64,000 nucleotides of DNA from NCBI RefSeq assembly GCF_028890115.1, contig NZ_JARCJD010000016.1, forward strand, positions 46,039 to 110,038. The letters are read 5' to 3'. This stretch comes from Phaeobacter sp. QD34_24 (GTDB lineage: Bacteria > Pseudomonadota > Alphaproteobacteria > Rhodobacterales > Rhodobacteraceae). This document shows positions 29,348 to 38,719 of the stretch, piece after piece. The notes beneath the pieces are model-generated. The model did no database searches. It was given only the letters and a program-made list of their open reading frames with translations, and was not told where the DNA came from. Within the stretch, counting starts at the first letter, position 1. The number at the start of each line of letters is the position of its first letter. Made by a program: the position numbers and the translations under genes.

Positions 29348-30544
29348 ATGCTGGCTGGCAAACATATTCTACTGATCATCGGCGGCGGGATCGCGGCCTA
29401 TAAGGCGCTGGAGCTGATCCGCCGACTGCAGGAAAAGGGGGCAAGCGTGGCCCCGGTCCTGACCCGCGCGGGCGAGGAATTCGTGACGCCCCTGTCCGTT
29501 TCGGCCCTGGCCGGGGCGCCGGTCCATCGGGATCTGTTCGATCTGACTTCCGAGGCAGAGATGGGCCATATCCAGCTGTCGCGCAGCGCCGATCTGGTGG
29601 TCGTGGCGCCTGCCACCGCCGATCTGATGGCAAAGATGGCCCAAGGGCTGGCCAACGATCTGGCCTCCACCCTGTTGCTGGCGACCGATACGCCGGTGCT
29701 GGTCGCGCCCGCGATGAACGTGCGCATGTGGAAACACCCGGCCACCCAACGCAATATCGAGGTGTTGAAGGGAGACGGGATCTATTTTGTCGGCCCCAAC
29801 GAGGGCGGCATGGCGTGCGGTGAATTCGGCCCCGGTCGTATGGCCGAACCCGAGGAGATCGTCGCGGCCATTGCCGCGCAGTTCCGCCAAGGGCCGCTCA
29901 GCGGCAAGCGGATCGTGGTGACCTCTGGTCCGACCCATGAGCCGATCGACCCGGTGCGCTATATCGCCAACCGTTCCTCCGGGGCGCAGGGGACTGCGGT
30001 GGCCCGTGCTCTGAGCGAGTTGGGCGCGGAGGTGGTGTTCATCACGGGCCCGGCAACGGTCCGGCCCCCCAAGGGGGTGGATGTGGTGCCCGTCGAAAGC
30101 GCACTGGAAATGCAGGCCGCCGTCGAGGCTGCCCTGCCGGCCGATGCCGCCGTCTTTGCCGCTGCAGTGGCGGATTGGCGGGTGGCGAGTGCTTCGGACC
30201 GCAAGCTCAAGAAATCGAAGGACGGGTTGCCGACGCTGGAGTTCGCCGAAAACCCGGACATCCTGAAAACCGTATCGCATATGCCGCAGGGGCGCCCGGG
30301 CCTGGTGGTGGGATTTGCCGCCGAAACCAATGACGTGCTGGACAACGCCACCGCGAAACGCCTGCGCAAGGGCTGCGACTGGATCGTGGCCAATGACGTG
30401 TCCCCTGCGACCGGCATCATGGGCGGCAGCGAGAATGCCGTCACCCTGATTTCGGAAGACGGTGCCGAGGACTGGCCGCGCATGGGCAAGGACGAGGTCG
30501 CGCGCAAGCTGGCGCGGCGGATCGCCTCCGCTCTGACAGACTGA
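29348..30544 (+). CDS. coaBC: Bifunctional phosphopantothenoylcysteine decarboxylase / phosphopantothenate-cysteine ligase
   Basis: CoaBC carries out two consecutive steps of coenzyme A synthesis. The 398-residue fusion has the FMN-dependent decarboxylase first (KHILLIIGGGIAAYKALELI; catalytic Cys in GGMACGEFGPGRMAEP near residue 158) and the ligase from about residue 185 (VVTSGPTHEPIDPVRYIANR). The start ATG 29348 follows a GGGAACGGG stretch. It heads a coaBC-dut-ThiF unit, 44 bases before dut. Confidence 0.96.
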   Translation: MLAGKHILLIIGGGIAAYKALELIRRLQEKGASVAPVLTRAGEEFVTPLSVSALAGAPVHRDLFDLTSEAEMGHIQLSRSADLVVVAPATADLMAKMAQGLANDLASTLLLATDTPVLVAPAMNVRMWKHPATQRNIEVLKGDGIYFVGPNEGGMACGEFGPGRMAEPEEIVAAIAAQFRQGPLSGKRIVVTSGPTHEPIDPVRYIANRSSGAQGTAVARALSELGAEVVFITGPATVRPPKGVDVVPVESALEMQAAVEAALPADAAVFAAAVADWRVASASDRKLKKSKDGLPTLEFAENPDILKTVSHMPQGRPGLVVGFAAETNDVLDNATAKRLRKGCDWIVANDVSPATGIMGGSENAVTLISEDGAEDWPRMGKDEVARKLARRIASALTD

Positions 30545-30588
30545 GCGCCCTGCTTTGAGATCCCCGATATATCCGACAAGGAGCCGAA

Positions 30589-31044
30589 ATGGTCACGATC
30601 CTCATTCGCCGTGAGCCCGATGCAGATGCCGATCTGCCGCTGCCCTCCTATGAAACCTCAGGTGCGGCGGGTGCCGATCTGCGGGCCGATCTGCCGGAGC
30701 GGGGCAGTATCGTGCTGGAGCCGGGCGCGCGTGCGCTGGTGCCCACGGGCCTGCGGGTGGAAATCCCTGACGGCTACGAGATACAGATCCGGCCGCGCTC
30801 GGGCTTGGCGTTGAAACACGGGATCACCCTGCCAAATACGCCGGGCACCATCGACAGCGATTATCGCGGGCCTTTGGGAGTGATTGTCCTAAATGCCGGG
30901 CAAGAGCGGTTCGAGATCGCCCATGGCGACCGGATTGCGCAGATGGTGGTGGCACCGGTGCTGCAGGCGCGCTTCGAATTGGTCGATGCGCTGAGCGAGA
31001 CGACGCGCGGTAGCGGCGGTTTTGGATCAACAGGGAGGAGCTGA
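30589..31044 (+). CDS. dut: dUTP pyrophosphatase
   Basis: Dut hydrolyses dUTP to dUMP, preventing uracil incorporation and supplying dTMP synthesis. The 151-residue trimer-type enzyme has all five motifs, including [37 protein letters not shown] and the C-terminal [11 protein letters not shown] strong AAGGAG precedes the ATG. Its stop overlaps the ThiF-family start (TGATG). The coaBC-dut order is common in proteobacteria. Confidence 0.97.
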   Translation: MVTILIRREPDADADLPLPSYETSGAAGADLRADLPERGSIVLEPGARALVPTGLRVEIPDGYEIQIRPRSGLALKHGITLPNTPGTIDSDYRGPLGVIVLNAGQERFEIAHGDRIAQMVVAPVLQARFELVDALSETTRGSGGFGSTGRS

Positions 31045-32105
31045 TGGTCCTTGTCTTGGGCCTTGCGGGACTGATCTGGTGGTGCGGGCGCCTCATGGGG
31101 ATGCAGCGGGCGCTGCGTCTGGCGCTGCTTTTGGTGCTGTTTGGCGCCGTGTTGCTGCTGCAGCTGACCCTGCCAGAGGGCAACGGCCTGCGCGCGGCCA
31201 CTGGCGGGTCGGCGCGGTCCTGGCTGCTTCTGGGCGGTGTCGCGCTGATGATCGGCGCCTACAGCTGGGGGGTTGCGTGGCTTCGGCAACGGGCCGATGG
31301 GCAAGATGAGGAGACATCGCAAGGGGATGCCAATCCCAAACCGGGGCGGTTTTCCGAGACCGAGCTCAACCGCTATGCCCGCCATATCGTCCTGCGCGAA
31401 TTGGGCGGGCCGGGGCAGAAGAAGCTGAAGAACGCCAGGGTGCTGGTGGTCGGGGCAGGGGGGCTGGGCGCGCCCGCGCTGCAATACCTGGCGGCGGCAG
31501 GTGTGGGCACCATCGGGGTCATCGATGACGATGTGGTGGAAAACGCCAACCTCCAGCGTCAGGTCATCCACCGGGACGAAGACATCGGCGTCCCCAAGGT
31601 GTTTTCGGCAGAGCGCACGATGGTGGCGCAGAACCCGTTTGTGACCGTGCACCCCTATCATCGCCGCCTGACCGAGGAGATCGCCTCCGATCTTTTTGCA
31701 GACTATGACATCATCCTTGATGGCACCGATAATTTCGAAAGCCGGTATCTCTCGAACCGCACCGCCGTGGCGCTGGGCAAACCGCTGATCTCGGGAGCCT
31801 TGTCGCAGTGGGAGGGGCAGCTTTCGGTGTTCCATCCCAAGACAGGCGGCCCCTGTTACCAGTGCATCTTCCCCGAGGCCCCGGCACCGGGGCTTGCGCC
31901 CAGCTGTTCAGAGGCCGGCGTGATCGGCCCCCTGCCGGGCGTCGTCGGCGCGATGATGGCGGTGGAGACGATCAAGCAGATCACCGGCGCCGGAGAGGTG
32001 CTGCGCGGCTCCATGCTGATCTACGATGCCCTTTATGGCGAAAGCCGCCGCATCGGTCTGAAACAGCGCCAGGATTGCCCGATCTGCGCAGGCAAGGATG
32101 GCTGA
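31044..32105 (+). CDS. HesA/MoeB/ThiF-family E1-like enzyme with N-terminal membrane segments
   Basis: Residues from about 100 form a complete ThiF/MoeB adenylating domain: LNRYARHIVLRELGGPGQKK, the nucleotide loop VVGAGGLGAPALQYL, Asp-containing VIDDDVVENANLQRQ, two zinc CxxC pairs (CYQC and CPIC) and a cysteine in APSCSEAGVIGPLPG. It would adenylate the C-terminus of a small ubiquitin-like carrier such as MoaD or ThiS. Residues 1-80 add two or three predicted membrane helices, not part of E. coli MoeB, so it should be anchored in the inner membrane. Its start overlaps the dut stop. Confidence 0.85.
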   Translation: MVLVLGLAGLIWWCGRLMGMQRALRLALLLVLFGAVLLLQLTLPEGNGLRAATGGSARSWLLLGGVALMIGAYSWGVAWLRQRADGQDEETSQGDANPKPGRFSETELNRYARHIVLRELGGPGQKKLKNARVLVVGAGGLGAPALQYLAAAGVGTIGVIDDDVVENANLQRQVIHRDEDIGVPKVFSAERTMVAQNPFVTVHPYHRRLTEEIASDLFADYDIILDGTDNFESRYLSNRTAVALGKPLISGALSQWEGQLSVFHPKTGGPCYQCIFPEAPAPGLAPSCSEAGVIGPLPGVVGAMMAVETIKQITGAGEVLRGSMLIYDALYGESRRIGLKQRQDCPICAGKDG

Positions 32106-32225
32106 TTGGGCTGCCGCCGCCCGGTTTTCTGCGCTTTTGATTGAATGATCCGGGGGATTGCGCGCGGCCCCTCTGGACGCTGCCGGGGTGCAGGCATAGC
32201 TTCTGATCCAAAGGAGGCCTTGCCC

Positions 32226-34241
32226 ATGACCAACCCGCTTTTGTCCCGCTGGGACACACCCTTCGAGATCGCGCCCTTCGACAGCATTTCGGACGAGGAT
32301 TTTGCCCCTGCGCTGGAAGAGGCCCTTGCCGCGCACAACGCACAGATCGAGGCGATCGCAAACAATCCTGAGCCGCCCACATTCGCCAATGTGATCGAGG
32401 CGCTGGAGGCGCCCTGCCGCCCGATGGAGCAGGTCCTGTCGGTTTTTTACACCGTGGCCGGTGCCGACAGTAACTCCAAGCGGCAAGAGCTGCAGCGGGC
32501 GTTTTCCCCGAAACTGGCGGCACATTACTCGGCCATCACCGCGAACAAGGCGCTTTATGCGCGGGTGAAGGCGGTCTGGGACCAGCGCGAGGATCTGGAC
32601 CTTTCGGACGAACAGCAGCGGGTGTTGATGCTGACCCATCGCGGCTTCGTGCGCGGCGGTGCGGCGCTGGAAGGCGCGGACGACGCCCGCATGCAGGAGA
32701 TCAAGGGGCGCCTGGCCACCCTTGGCACGGAGTTCACCCAGAACCTGTTGGCGGATGAACGCGAGTGGTTCATGGAACTTTCGGAGGAAGATCTGGAAGG
32801 TCTACCGGAATTCGCCGTTGCCGCGGCCCTCGCTGCGGGCAAGGAAAAGGGCGTGAAAGGACCGGTCGTCACCACGTCGCGGTCGATCATCACGCCGTTT
32901 TTGAAATTCTCCCCCCGCCGGGATCTGCGCGAAAAGGCGTTTCAGGCCTGGGCTGCGCGCGGTGCCAATGGCGGCGAGACGGACAACCGGGCCATCGCGG
33001 CAGAGATCCTGTCGTTGCGCGAAGAACGCGCCAAGCTCTTGGGCTATGAGAATTTCGCCGCCTACAAGCTGGAAACCGAAATGGCCAAGACGCCGGAGGC
33101 GGTGCGTGGCCTTTTGATGGATGTCTGGGGGCCTGCCAAGGCGCGTGCGGATCAGGATGCCGCGGTACTGACCGAGATGATGCAGGGGGATGGGATCAAT
33201 GGCGATCTGGAACCCTGGGACTGGCATTACTATTCCGAGAAACGCCGCAAGATCGAACATGATCTGGATGAGGCGGAGCTGAAACCCTACCTGCAACTGG
33301 ACCGGATGATCGAAGCGTCATTCGCCTGCGCCAACCGCCTGTTCGGGCTGGAGTTCGCGCCGCTTGACGTGCCGCTTTATCATCCCGATTGCCGCGCCTG
33401 GGAGGTCACGCGGAACGGCGAACATGTGGCGGTCTTCATCGGCGATTACTTCGCGCGGGGATCGAAACGCTCCGGCGCCTGGTGCTCGGCCATGCGCAGC
33501 CAGGCGAAGTTCCCGGAAAAACAGGCGCCCGTGGTGATCAACGTCTGCAATTTCGCCAAGGGGGAGCCTGCGCTTCTGTCCTATGACGATGCGCGTACCC
33601 TGTTCCACGAATTCGGCCATGCGCTGCATCAGATGTTGTCGGATGTGACCTATGAAAGCATTTCCGGCACGTCCGTGGCGCGCGATTTCGTGGAACTGCC
33701 CTCGCAACTCTATGAGCACTGGCTGGAAGTGCCCGAGGTCTTAAGCGAATTCGCCACCCATGCGGAAACCGGCGAGGCGATGCCCAAGGAGATGCTCGAC
33801 AAGGTTCTGGGTGCCGCCACTTACGACATGGGTTTTCAGACGGTGGAGTACGTGGCCTCGGCTCTCGTTGATCTGGCCTTCCACGATGGCGCGGCCCCGG
33901 CCGATCCGATGGCCAGGCAGGCCGAGGTTCTGGCAGAGATCGGCATGCCCCATGCGATCATCATGCGCCACGCGACACCGCATTTCGCCCATGTGTTCTC
34001 GGGTGATGGCTACAGCTCGGGCTATTACAGCTACATGTGGTCCGAGGTGATGGATGCCGATGCCTTTGCCGCCTTTGAAGAAGCTGGGGGGGCCTTTGAT
34101 CCCGAGCGGGCCAAGGCGTTGGAGGAACATATCCTGTCCTCGGGCGGCTCCAAGGACCCGGCAGAACTATACACCGCCTTCCGGGGACGCCTGCCCGGGG
34201 TGGATGCCCTGCTGAAAGGCCGGGGTCTGGCCGCCAAGTAA
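32226..34241 (+). CDS. M3-family zinc oligopeptidase (Dcp / oligopeptidase A type)
   Basis: The 671-residue metalloprotease has the HExxH zinc site in LFHEFGHALHQML near residue 460 and the downstream glutamate region SGTSVARDFVELPSQLYEHW, both intact. Such enzymes degrade short peptides in the cytoplasm, including cleaved signal peptides. ATG 32226 (MTNPLLSRWDTPFEI) has AAGGAGG upstream. It is followed by a strong hairpin facing the convergent reductase gene. Confidence 0.93.
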   Translation: MTNPLLSRWDTPFEIAPFDSISDEDFAPALEEALAAHNAQIEAIANNPEPPTFANVIEALEAPCRPMEQVLSVFYTVAGADSNSKRQELQRAFSPKLAAHYSAITANKALYARVKAVWDQREDLDLSDEQQRVLMLTHRGFVRGGAALEGADDARMQEIKGRLATLGTEFTQNLLADEREWFMELSEEDLEGLPEFAVAAALAAGKEKGVKGPVVTTSRSIITPFLKFSPRRDLREKAFQAWAARGANGGETDNRAIAAEILSLREERAKLLGYENFAAYKLETEMAKTPEAVRGLLMDVWGPAKARADQDAAVLTEMMQGDGINGDLEPWDWHYYSEKRRKIEHDLDEAELKPYLQLDRMIEASFACANRLFGLEFAPLDVPLYHPDCRAWEVTRNGEHVAVFIGDYFARGSKRSGAWCSAMRSQAKFPEKQAPVVINVCNFAKGEPALLSYDDARTLFHEFGHALHQMLSDVTYESISGTSVARDFVELPSQLYEHWLEVPEVLSEFATHAETGEAMPKEMLDKVLGAATYDMGFQTVEYVASALVDLAFHDGAAPADPMARQAEVLAEIGMPHAIIMRHATPHFAHVFSGDGYSSGYYSYMWSEVMDADAFAAFEEAGGAFDPERAKALEEHILSSGGSKDPAELYTAFRGRLPGVDALLKGRGLAAK

Positions 34242-34247
34242 GGCTTC

Positions 34248-34271
34248 TGCGCCGGGGGCTTCCCCGGCGCA
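34248..34271. terminator. Hairpin between convergent M3 peptidase and reductase genes
   Basis: GCGCCGGGG-GCTT-CCCCGGCGC gives a 9-pair GC stem with a 4-base loop, extended by a T-A pair, in a 36-base gap. It probably terminates both transcripts; no T-run follows. Confidence 0.5.
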
Positions 34272-34277
34272 ACGCGT

Positions 34278-35204
34278 TCAATAGCCGAGGTCTCGGTTCA
34301 CGAGATTGAGGAACGGTTCGCCCGCCTCGCCGCGCCGGATGTTTTCTGCAATCGCCTCGGAGGCGGTGCTGGCACGGGTCTCTGCCGCGATATGCGGTGT
34401 GACGGTGACGTTTGGATGCGCCCAATAGGGATCATCGGCGGGCAGGGGCTCCACCCGGAAGACATCCAGCGTGGCATGACCCACCTGACCAGTGTCGAGC
34501 GCGGCCAATAGGGCGGCATCGTCGATCAGCGGACCACGGCCCGGATTGATGATCCGCGCGCCCTTGGGCAGCAGGGAGAGGGTCTCTGCATTCAGGATAT
34601 TTGTTGTCGCGGGCGTATCCGGCAACAGAAGCACCACGATCTCTGCCGTTGCCAGCGCCTGTTTCAGCCCGTCGTCGCCGTGCAGGCAGGTGATCCCGTC
34701 GATCTCCTTGGGCGAGCGCGACCAGCCGGTGACCGGGAAACCGATCCGGGCAAGGCTTTGCGCGCAGGCGCTTCCCAGGGCGCCAAGGCCGAGCAGGGTC
34801 ACGGGGCGTTCAAAGGCCAGTGGCGGCACGATGGGCTCCCACCGATCCTGCACAGTGATCGAGCGGTCGATACCCAGATGATAGCGCAGAACGTGGCCCG
34901 TGACCCATTCCGCCATCCCCGCCGTCAGGCCGGGATCCACCATCCGGCACAGCGGCATGGTCAGGGTCTGGTTGCCGGTGATCTTTTCCACGCCCGCCCA
35001 GAGGTTCAGCACCGCCTTGCAGCGGGTATAGGGGGTAAAGTCCTGCAGGTCGGAATTGGGCGCATAGACCACGTAATCCACCTGATCGGGAGCGTGATCC
35101 AGGCGCAAGTCCACCTCCAGCCCGGCCTTGTCGAAGGCGGTCTTCAGCGGTTCGCGGTAAGTCTCCCAACGGGCGGGAAGGGCGGCGAATTGCACGTTGA
35201 TCAT
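34278..35204 (-). CDS. D-isomer 2-hydroxyacid dehydrogenase, glyoxylate/hydroxypyruvate reductase A type
   Basis: The 308-residue NAD(P)-dependent dehydrogenase has the Rossmann loop LLGLGALGSACAQSLARIGF, a conserved Arg region (GARIINPGRGPLIDDAALL) and the catalytic-His region VTVTPHIAAET. It probably reduces glyoxylate or hydroxypyruvate, which could pair with the transaminase at 5168-6292, although the genes are not linked. It overlaps the upstream VOC gene by four bases. Confidence 0.88.
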   Translation of the reverse strand: MINVQFAALPARWETYREPLKTAFDKAGLEVDLRLDHAPDQVDYVVYAPNSDLQDFTPYTRCKAVLNLWAGVEKITGNQTLTMPLCRMVDPGLTAGMAEWVTGHVLRYHLGIDRSITVQDRWEPIVPPLAFERPVTLLGLGALGSACAQSLARIGFPVTGWSRSPKEIDGITCLHGDDGLKQALATAEIVVLLLPDTPATTNILNAETLSLLPKGARIINPGRGPLIDDAALLAALDTGQVGHATLDVFRVEPLPADDPYWAHPNVTVTPHIAAETRASTASEAIAENIRRGEAGEPFLNLVNRDLGY

Positions 35205-35611
35205 GTGGCGAACACTCCGGCCATATCGGCAAAGCCCTTGATCTCGATCGGGTTGCCCGCAGGATCATGAAAGAACATGGTGCTCTGCTCTCCGGGCTGG
35301 CCTTCGAAACGGGTGGTGGGGGCGATGGTGAAATCAATGCCTTCGGCCAGCAGCCGGTCGGCCAGTGCGCGCCACTCTTCCTGTGGCAGGATCACGCCCA
35401 GATGCGGCATCGGCACCATGTGATCGCCGACCTTGCCGGTGTTGGCGGTGGCAAAGACCGGGCCAAGGTGCAGCGAGATCTGATGCCCGAAGAAGTTGAA
35501 ATCGACCCAGGTATCGGTGCTGCGCCCCTCTTGGCAACCCAGGGTGCCGCCATAAAAGGCGCGGGCCTTTTGCAGATCGTCAACGTGATAGGCGAGGTGA
35601 AAGATGCTCAT
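35201..35611 (-). CDS. VOC-family (glyoxalase / dioxygenase-like) protein
   Basis: This 136-residue protein has the paired beta-alpha-beta-beta-beta units of the vicinal-oxygen-chelate fold: FHLAYHVDDLQKARAFYGG at the start and a C-terminal TMFFHDPAGNPIEIKGF. Histidines at both ends and the C-terminal Glu would bind a metal. The reaction is unknown. ATG 35611 is chosen because it opens the domain directly. The reductase gene follows with a 4-base overlap, so the two may act on the same substrate. Confidence 0.85.
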   Translation of the reverse strand: MSIFHLAYHVDDLQKARAFYGGTLGCQEGRSTDTWVDFNFFGHQISLHLGPVFATANTGKVGDHMVPMPHLGVILPQEEWRALADRLLAEGIDFTIAPTTRFEGQPGEQSTMFFHDPAGNPIEIKGFADMAGVFAT

Positions 35612-35636
35612 GGGGCAATGTCCTTGATTGGCCGGA

Positions 35637-36776
35637 TTAACGGGGGCGGTGGATATTGGCGCTTTGCACCAGGCCAAAGGCCGCCAGCAGCACCAGCATG
35701 GCCGATCCGCCATAAGAGACCAGCGGCAGCGGAACGCCAACGACCGGGGCCAGCCCCATCACCATCGACATGTTCACCGCAAAGAACAGGAAAAACGTGA
35801 TGGCGATGCCCAAGGTCACCAGCGATGAGAACCGATCTCGGGCGGCAAGGGCGGTTGCAACGCAGAAGATGATGATCAGCACATAGAGGCTGAGAAGGGT
35901 AAAACCGCCGATGAAGCCGAATTCCTCGGCCAGGGTGGTGAAGATGAAATCGGTGTGTTTTTCCGGCAGGAAGTTCAGCCGTGACTGGGTGCCTTGCATG
36001 TAGCCGCGCCCTGACCAGCCGCCCGATCCCAGGGCGATCTTGGACTGGGTGATGTGATAGCCCGCTCCCAGCGGATCCTGGGAGGGGTCCAGGAAGGTGT
36101 CGATGCGGCGGAACTGGTAGTCCTTGATCAGCTGCCATTCCGTGCCACGGCTCTGGAAGACGGCGGTGAGCAGACCAACGGCGGCGGCAATCACGGCGGC
36201 GAAATAGGCCCAGTGCACACCGGCCAGGAACATCACGCCGCCCCCCGCTGCCATCAACAGGATCGAGGTGCCAAGGTCCGGCTGACGCAGCACCAGGAAG
36301 GTGGGGATCAGGATCATCAGGACCGGCACCGCCACCCAGAACAGGCGCGAGGTCTTTTCGGCCGGAAGCCAGTCGTAATAGGCGGCGAGCAGCATCACCA
36401 GGGTGATCTTCATCAATTCGGATGGCTGCAGGCGCATGAAGCCAAGATCGATCCAGCGCTGCGCCCCCATGCCGACGGTGCCGAAGAACTCCACCGCCAA
36501 GAGCAGCACCAGCGACATCACATAGGCCAGCGCCGAGATATTGCGCCAGAACCAGATCGGTACCATGGCCACCACCACCATGACGACCATGCCCAGGGCA
36601 AAGCGTTTTGCCTGCGGCTCGGCCCAGGGGGAAAAGGATCCTCCGGCCACCGAATAGAGCATCAGGAAGCCAACCCCCGCGACCGAGGCCAGGAGCAGGG
36701 TCAGCGGCCAGTTCAGGTACAGGATCTTGCGCAGCCCCGTGGGGGTGGATTTGGCGTGATGTTCAAGATAGCTCAT
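35637..36776 (-). CDS. rodA: Rod-shape peptidoglycan glycosyltransferase RodA
   Basis: RodA is the SEDS-family polymerase of lateral-wall peptidoglycan and works with PBP2. The 379-residue protein has about ten predicted helices and the family segments LGTSILLMAAGGGVMFLAG, KHTDFIFTTLAEEFGFIGG and PLVSYGGSAMLVLLAAFG. It overlaps the mrdA stop by four bases and is the last gene of the mreB-mreC-mreD-mrdA-rodA operon. Confidence 0.97.
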   Translation of the reverse strand: MSYLEHHAKSTPTGLRKILYLNWPLTLLLASVAGVGFLMLYSVAGGSFSPWAEPQAKRFALGMVVMVVVAMVPIWFWRNISALAYVMSLVLLLAVEFFGTVGMGAQRWIDLGFMRLQPSELMKITLVMLLAAYYDWLPAEKTSRLFWVAVPVLMILIPTFLVLRQPDLGTSILLMAAGGGVMFLAGVHWAYFAAVIAAAVGLLTAVFQSRGTEWQLIKDYQFRRIDTFLDPSQDPLGAGYHITQSKIALGSGGWSGRGYMQGTQSRLNFLPEKHTDFIFTTLAEEFGFIGGFTLLSLYVLIIIFCVATALAARDRFSSLVTLGIAITFFLFFAVNMSMVMGLAPVVGVPLPLVSYGGSAMLVLLAAFGLVQSANIHRPR

Positions 36777-38719
36777 GCGCGGTCATTGCCCTCCGCGTCC
36801 TGGCGCTGCAGGCGCTCGCGCTCCAGCCGTTCCTGTTGCGCCTTGATCCGGCTGCGGTCTCCCTTCGGGTAGGCCGCAAGCGGGGGCGTGCCGCCATAAA
36901 GCGCCTGTAGCAGCACATCGCGGGCAATCGGGGCCGCAGCGGTGGAGCCGCCGCCGCCATGTTCCACGACCACAGAGACCGCGAAGCGCGGGTTGTCAAA
37001 GGGGGCATAGGCCACGTAAAGCGCATGATCGCGTCGCTCCCAGGGCAGATCCTCGTTGCGGATGACCCCTGCGGCCCGTTCGGCGGCGGTGATGTTGCGC
37101 ACCTGGCTGGTGCCGCTTTTTCCCGCCATGCGCATGTCTTCGGCAATGATCCGAGAGCGATAGCCGGTGCCCCGCCGGTCGTTGCTGACCGAGAACATGC
37201 CCTTGCGGACGCTGCGCAGGTGGTTCTCATTGAGGCCAAGCGGTTCCGCCTCATTGCCTGACTGGTCGATACCATCAAGCGATTTCAGCAGCCGCGGCGT
37301 GATATTGCGGCCGGAGGCGATCCGCGCCGTCATCACCGCCAGCTGCATGGGCGAGGCCAGCATGTAGCCCTGCCCGATCGAGGCGTTCGCCGTGTCACCG
37401 ATCAGCCAGTCCTGCCCATGAACCCGCTGTTTCCAGTCGCGGTTCGGCGCCAGCCCGCTTGCCACGGCGGACATCGGCAGATCGTGGCGCACCCCCAGGC
37501 CCAGGCGGTTGGCCATGGCGGAAATCTTGTCGATCCCCACCTTCATGGCCACATCGTAGTAATAGACATCGCAGGACTGCTTGAGCGAGGTGTTGAGATC
37601 CACATGTCCGTGGCCTGCGCGTTTCCAGCAGTGGAATTTGCGTCCCGAGACCTCCAGGTGACCGGGGCAATAGACGGTATCGTTGGGACCGATCACACCG
37701 TCTTCGAGTGCGGCCAGGGCGGTCACCATCTTGAAGGTGGAGCCGGGCGGATAGGTGCCCTGAACCGCCTTGTTGGCCAGCGGGCGATAGGGGTCTTCGG
37801 TCAGCATGCGGTAGTCGCCAACCGAAATGCCGCGCACGAATAGGTTTGGATCGAAACTGGGTGAAGAGGCGATGGCATGCACATCGCCATTGCGGCAATC
37901 GACGATCACGGCGGCGGCGCTTTCCTTGCCCAGACGCGCCTGAACATAGCTCTGCAGGGTGGCATCCACCGTCAGCTGCATATCCGCGCCGGGTTCTCCT
38001 TCGCGCCGGTCGAGCTCGCGCATGACCCGGCCGGTGGCATTGACCTCGACCCGTTTGGCGCCTGCCTTGCCGCGCAGGGCATCTTCGCTCTTGGCTTCGA
38101 AGCCGACCTTGCCGATCTGGAAACGCGGGATGCGCAGGATCGGTTCAGGCGACTCGATCTTGCTGAGATCATAGTCCGATACCGGCCCCACATAGCCTAC
38201 CACATGGGCAAAGGCATCGCCCTGCGGGTAATAGCGGGTCAGGCCCACCTCGGGTGTGATCCCCGGCAGGGCAGGGGCGTTGACCGCCACTTTCGAGACA
38301 TCCTCCCAGCCGATCTGATCGGCGAGCGTCACCGGCAGGAAGGGCGGAGAGCGGCGCATCTCGGCCAGGGCTCGTTCCAGGTCTTCCGGGTCCAGCGGGA
38401 TCAGCCGCGACAGATCCGCAATCACCTGCCCCACGTCGCCTGCGTCCTCGGGCACGATGGTGATGCGGTAAGACGGGGAATTCTGCGCCAGCGTGATCCC
38501 GTTACGGTCAAAAATCTCGCCTCTGGCCGGGGGAAGCAGGCGGATGTTGATGCGGTTCTCCTCGGCCAGCAGGCGGAACTGATCGGCCTGATCGACCTGA
38601 AGATAGCGCATGCGTGCCGCCAAGCCGCCGGCAAAGGCCAGCTGGAGCCCGCCCAGCAGCAGCGTCCGGCGCGTCAGCTTGCGGTGGGTGAATTCCAGCT
38701 CTCTCGGGTTGCGTCTCAT
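36773..38719 (-). CDS. mrdA: Penicillin-binding protein 2
   Basis: PBP2 is the class B transpeptidase of cell elongation. The 648-residue protein has an N-terminal membrane anchor (TLLLGGLQLAFAGGLAA), a dimerisation domain and the transpeptidase with nucleophile STFK near residue 327, SCD, and KSGT near residue 534. Its start shares one base with the mreD stop (TGATG). A long basic C-terminal tail (QQERLERERLQRQDAEG) is present. Confidence 0.97.
   Translation of the reverse strand: MRRNPRELEFTHRKLTRRTLLLGGLQLAFAGGLAARMRYLQVDQADQFRLLAEENRINIRLLPPARGEIFDRNGITLAQNSPSYRITIVPEDAGDVGQVIADLSRLIPLDPEDLERALAEMRRSPPFLPVTLADQIGWEDVSKVAVNAPALPGITPEVGLTRYYPQGDAFAHVVGYVGPVSDYDLSKIESPEPILRIPRFQIGKVGFEAKSEDALRGKAGAKRVEVNATGRVMRELDRREGEPGADMQLTVDATLQSYVQARLGKESAAAVIVDCRNGDVHAIASSPSFDPNLFVRGISVGDYRMLTEDPYRPLANKAVQGTYPPGSTFKMVTALAALEDGVIGPNDTVYCPGHLEVSGRKFHCWKRAGHGHVDLNTSLKQSCDVYYYDVAMKVGIDKISAMANRLGLGVRHDLPMSAVASGLAPNRDWKQRVHGQDWLIGDTANASIGQGYMLASPMQLAVMTARIASGRNITPRLLKSLDGIDQSGNEAEPLGLNENHLRSVRKGMFSVSNDRRGTGYRSRIIAEDMRMAGKSGTSQVRNITAAERAAGVIRNEDLPWERRDHALYVAYAPFDNPRFAVSVVVEHGGGGSTAAAPIARDVLLQALYGGTPPLAAYPKGDRSRIKAQQERLERERLQRQDAEGNDRA

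Noticed and set aside
32146..32170. TGATCC upstream of the M3 peptidase as an RpoE-type promoter
   Set aside because: No TA-containing -10 element occurs at 16-19 bases, so the hexamer is probably chance.
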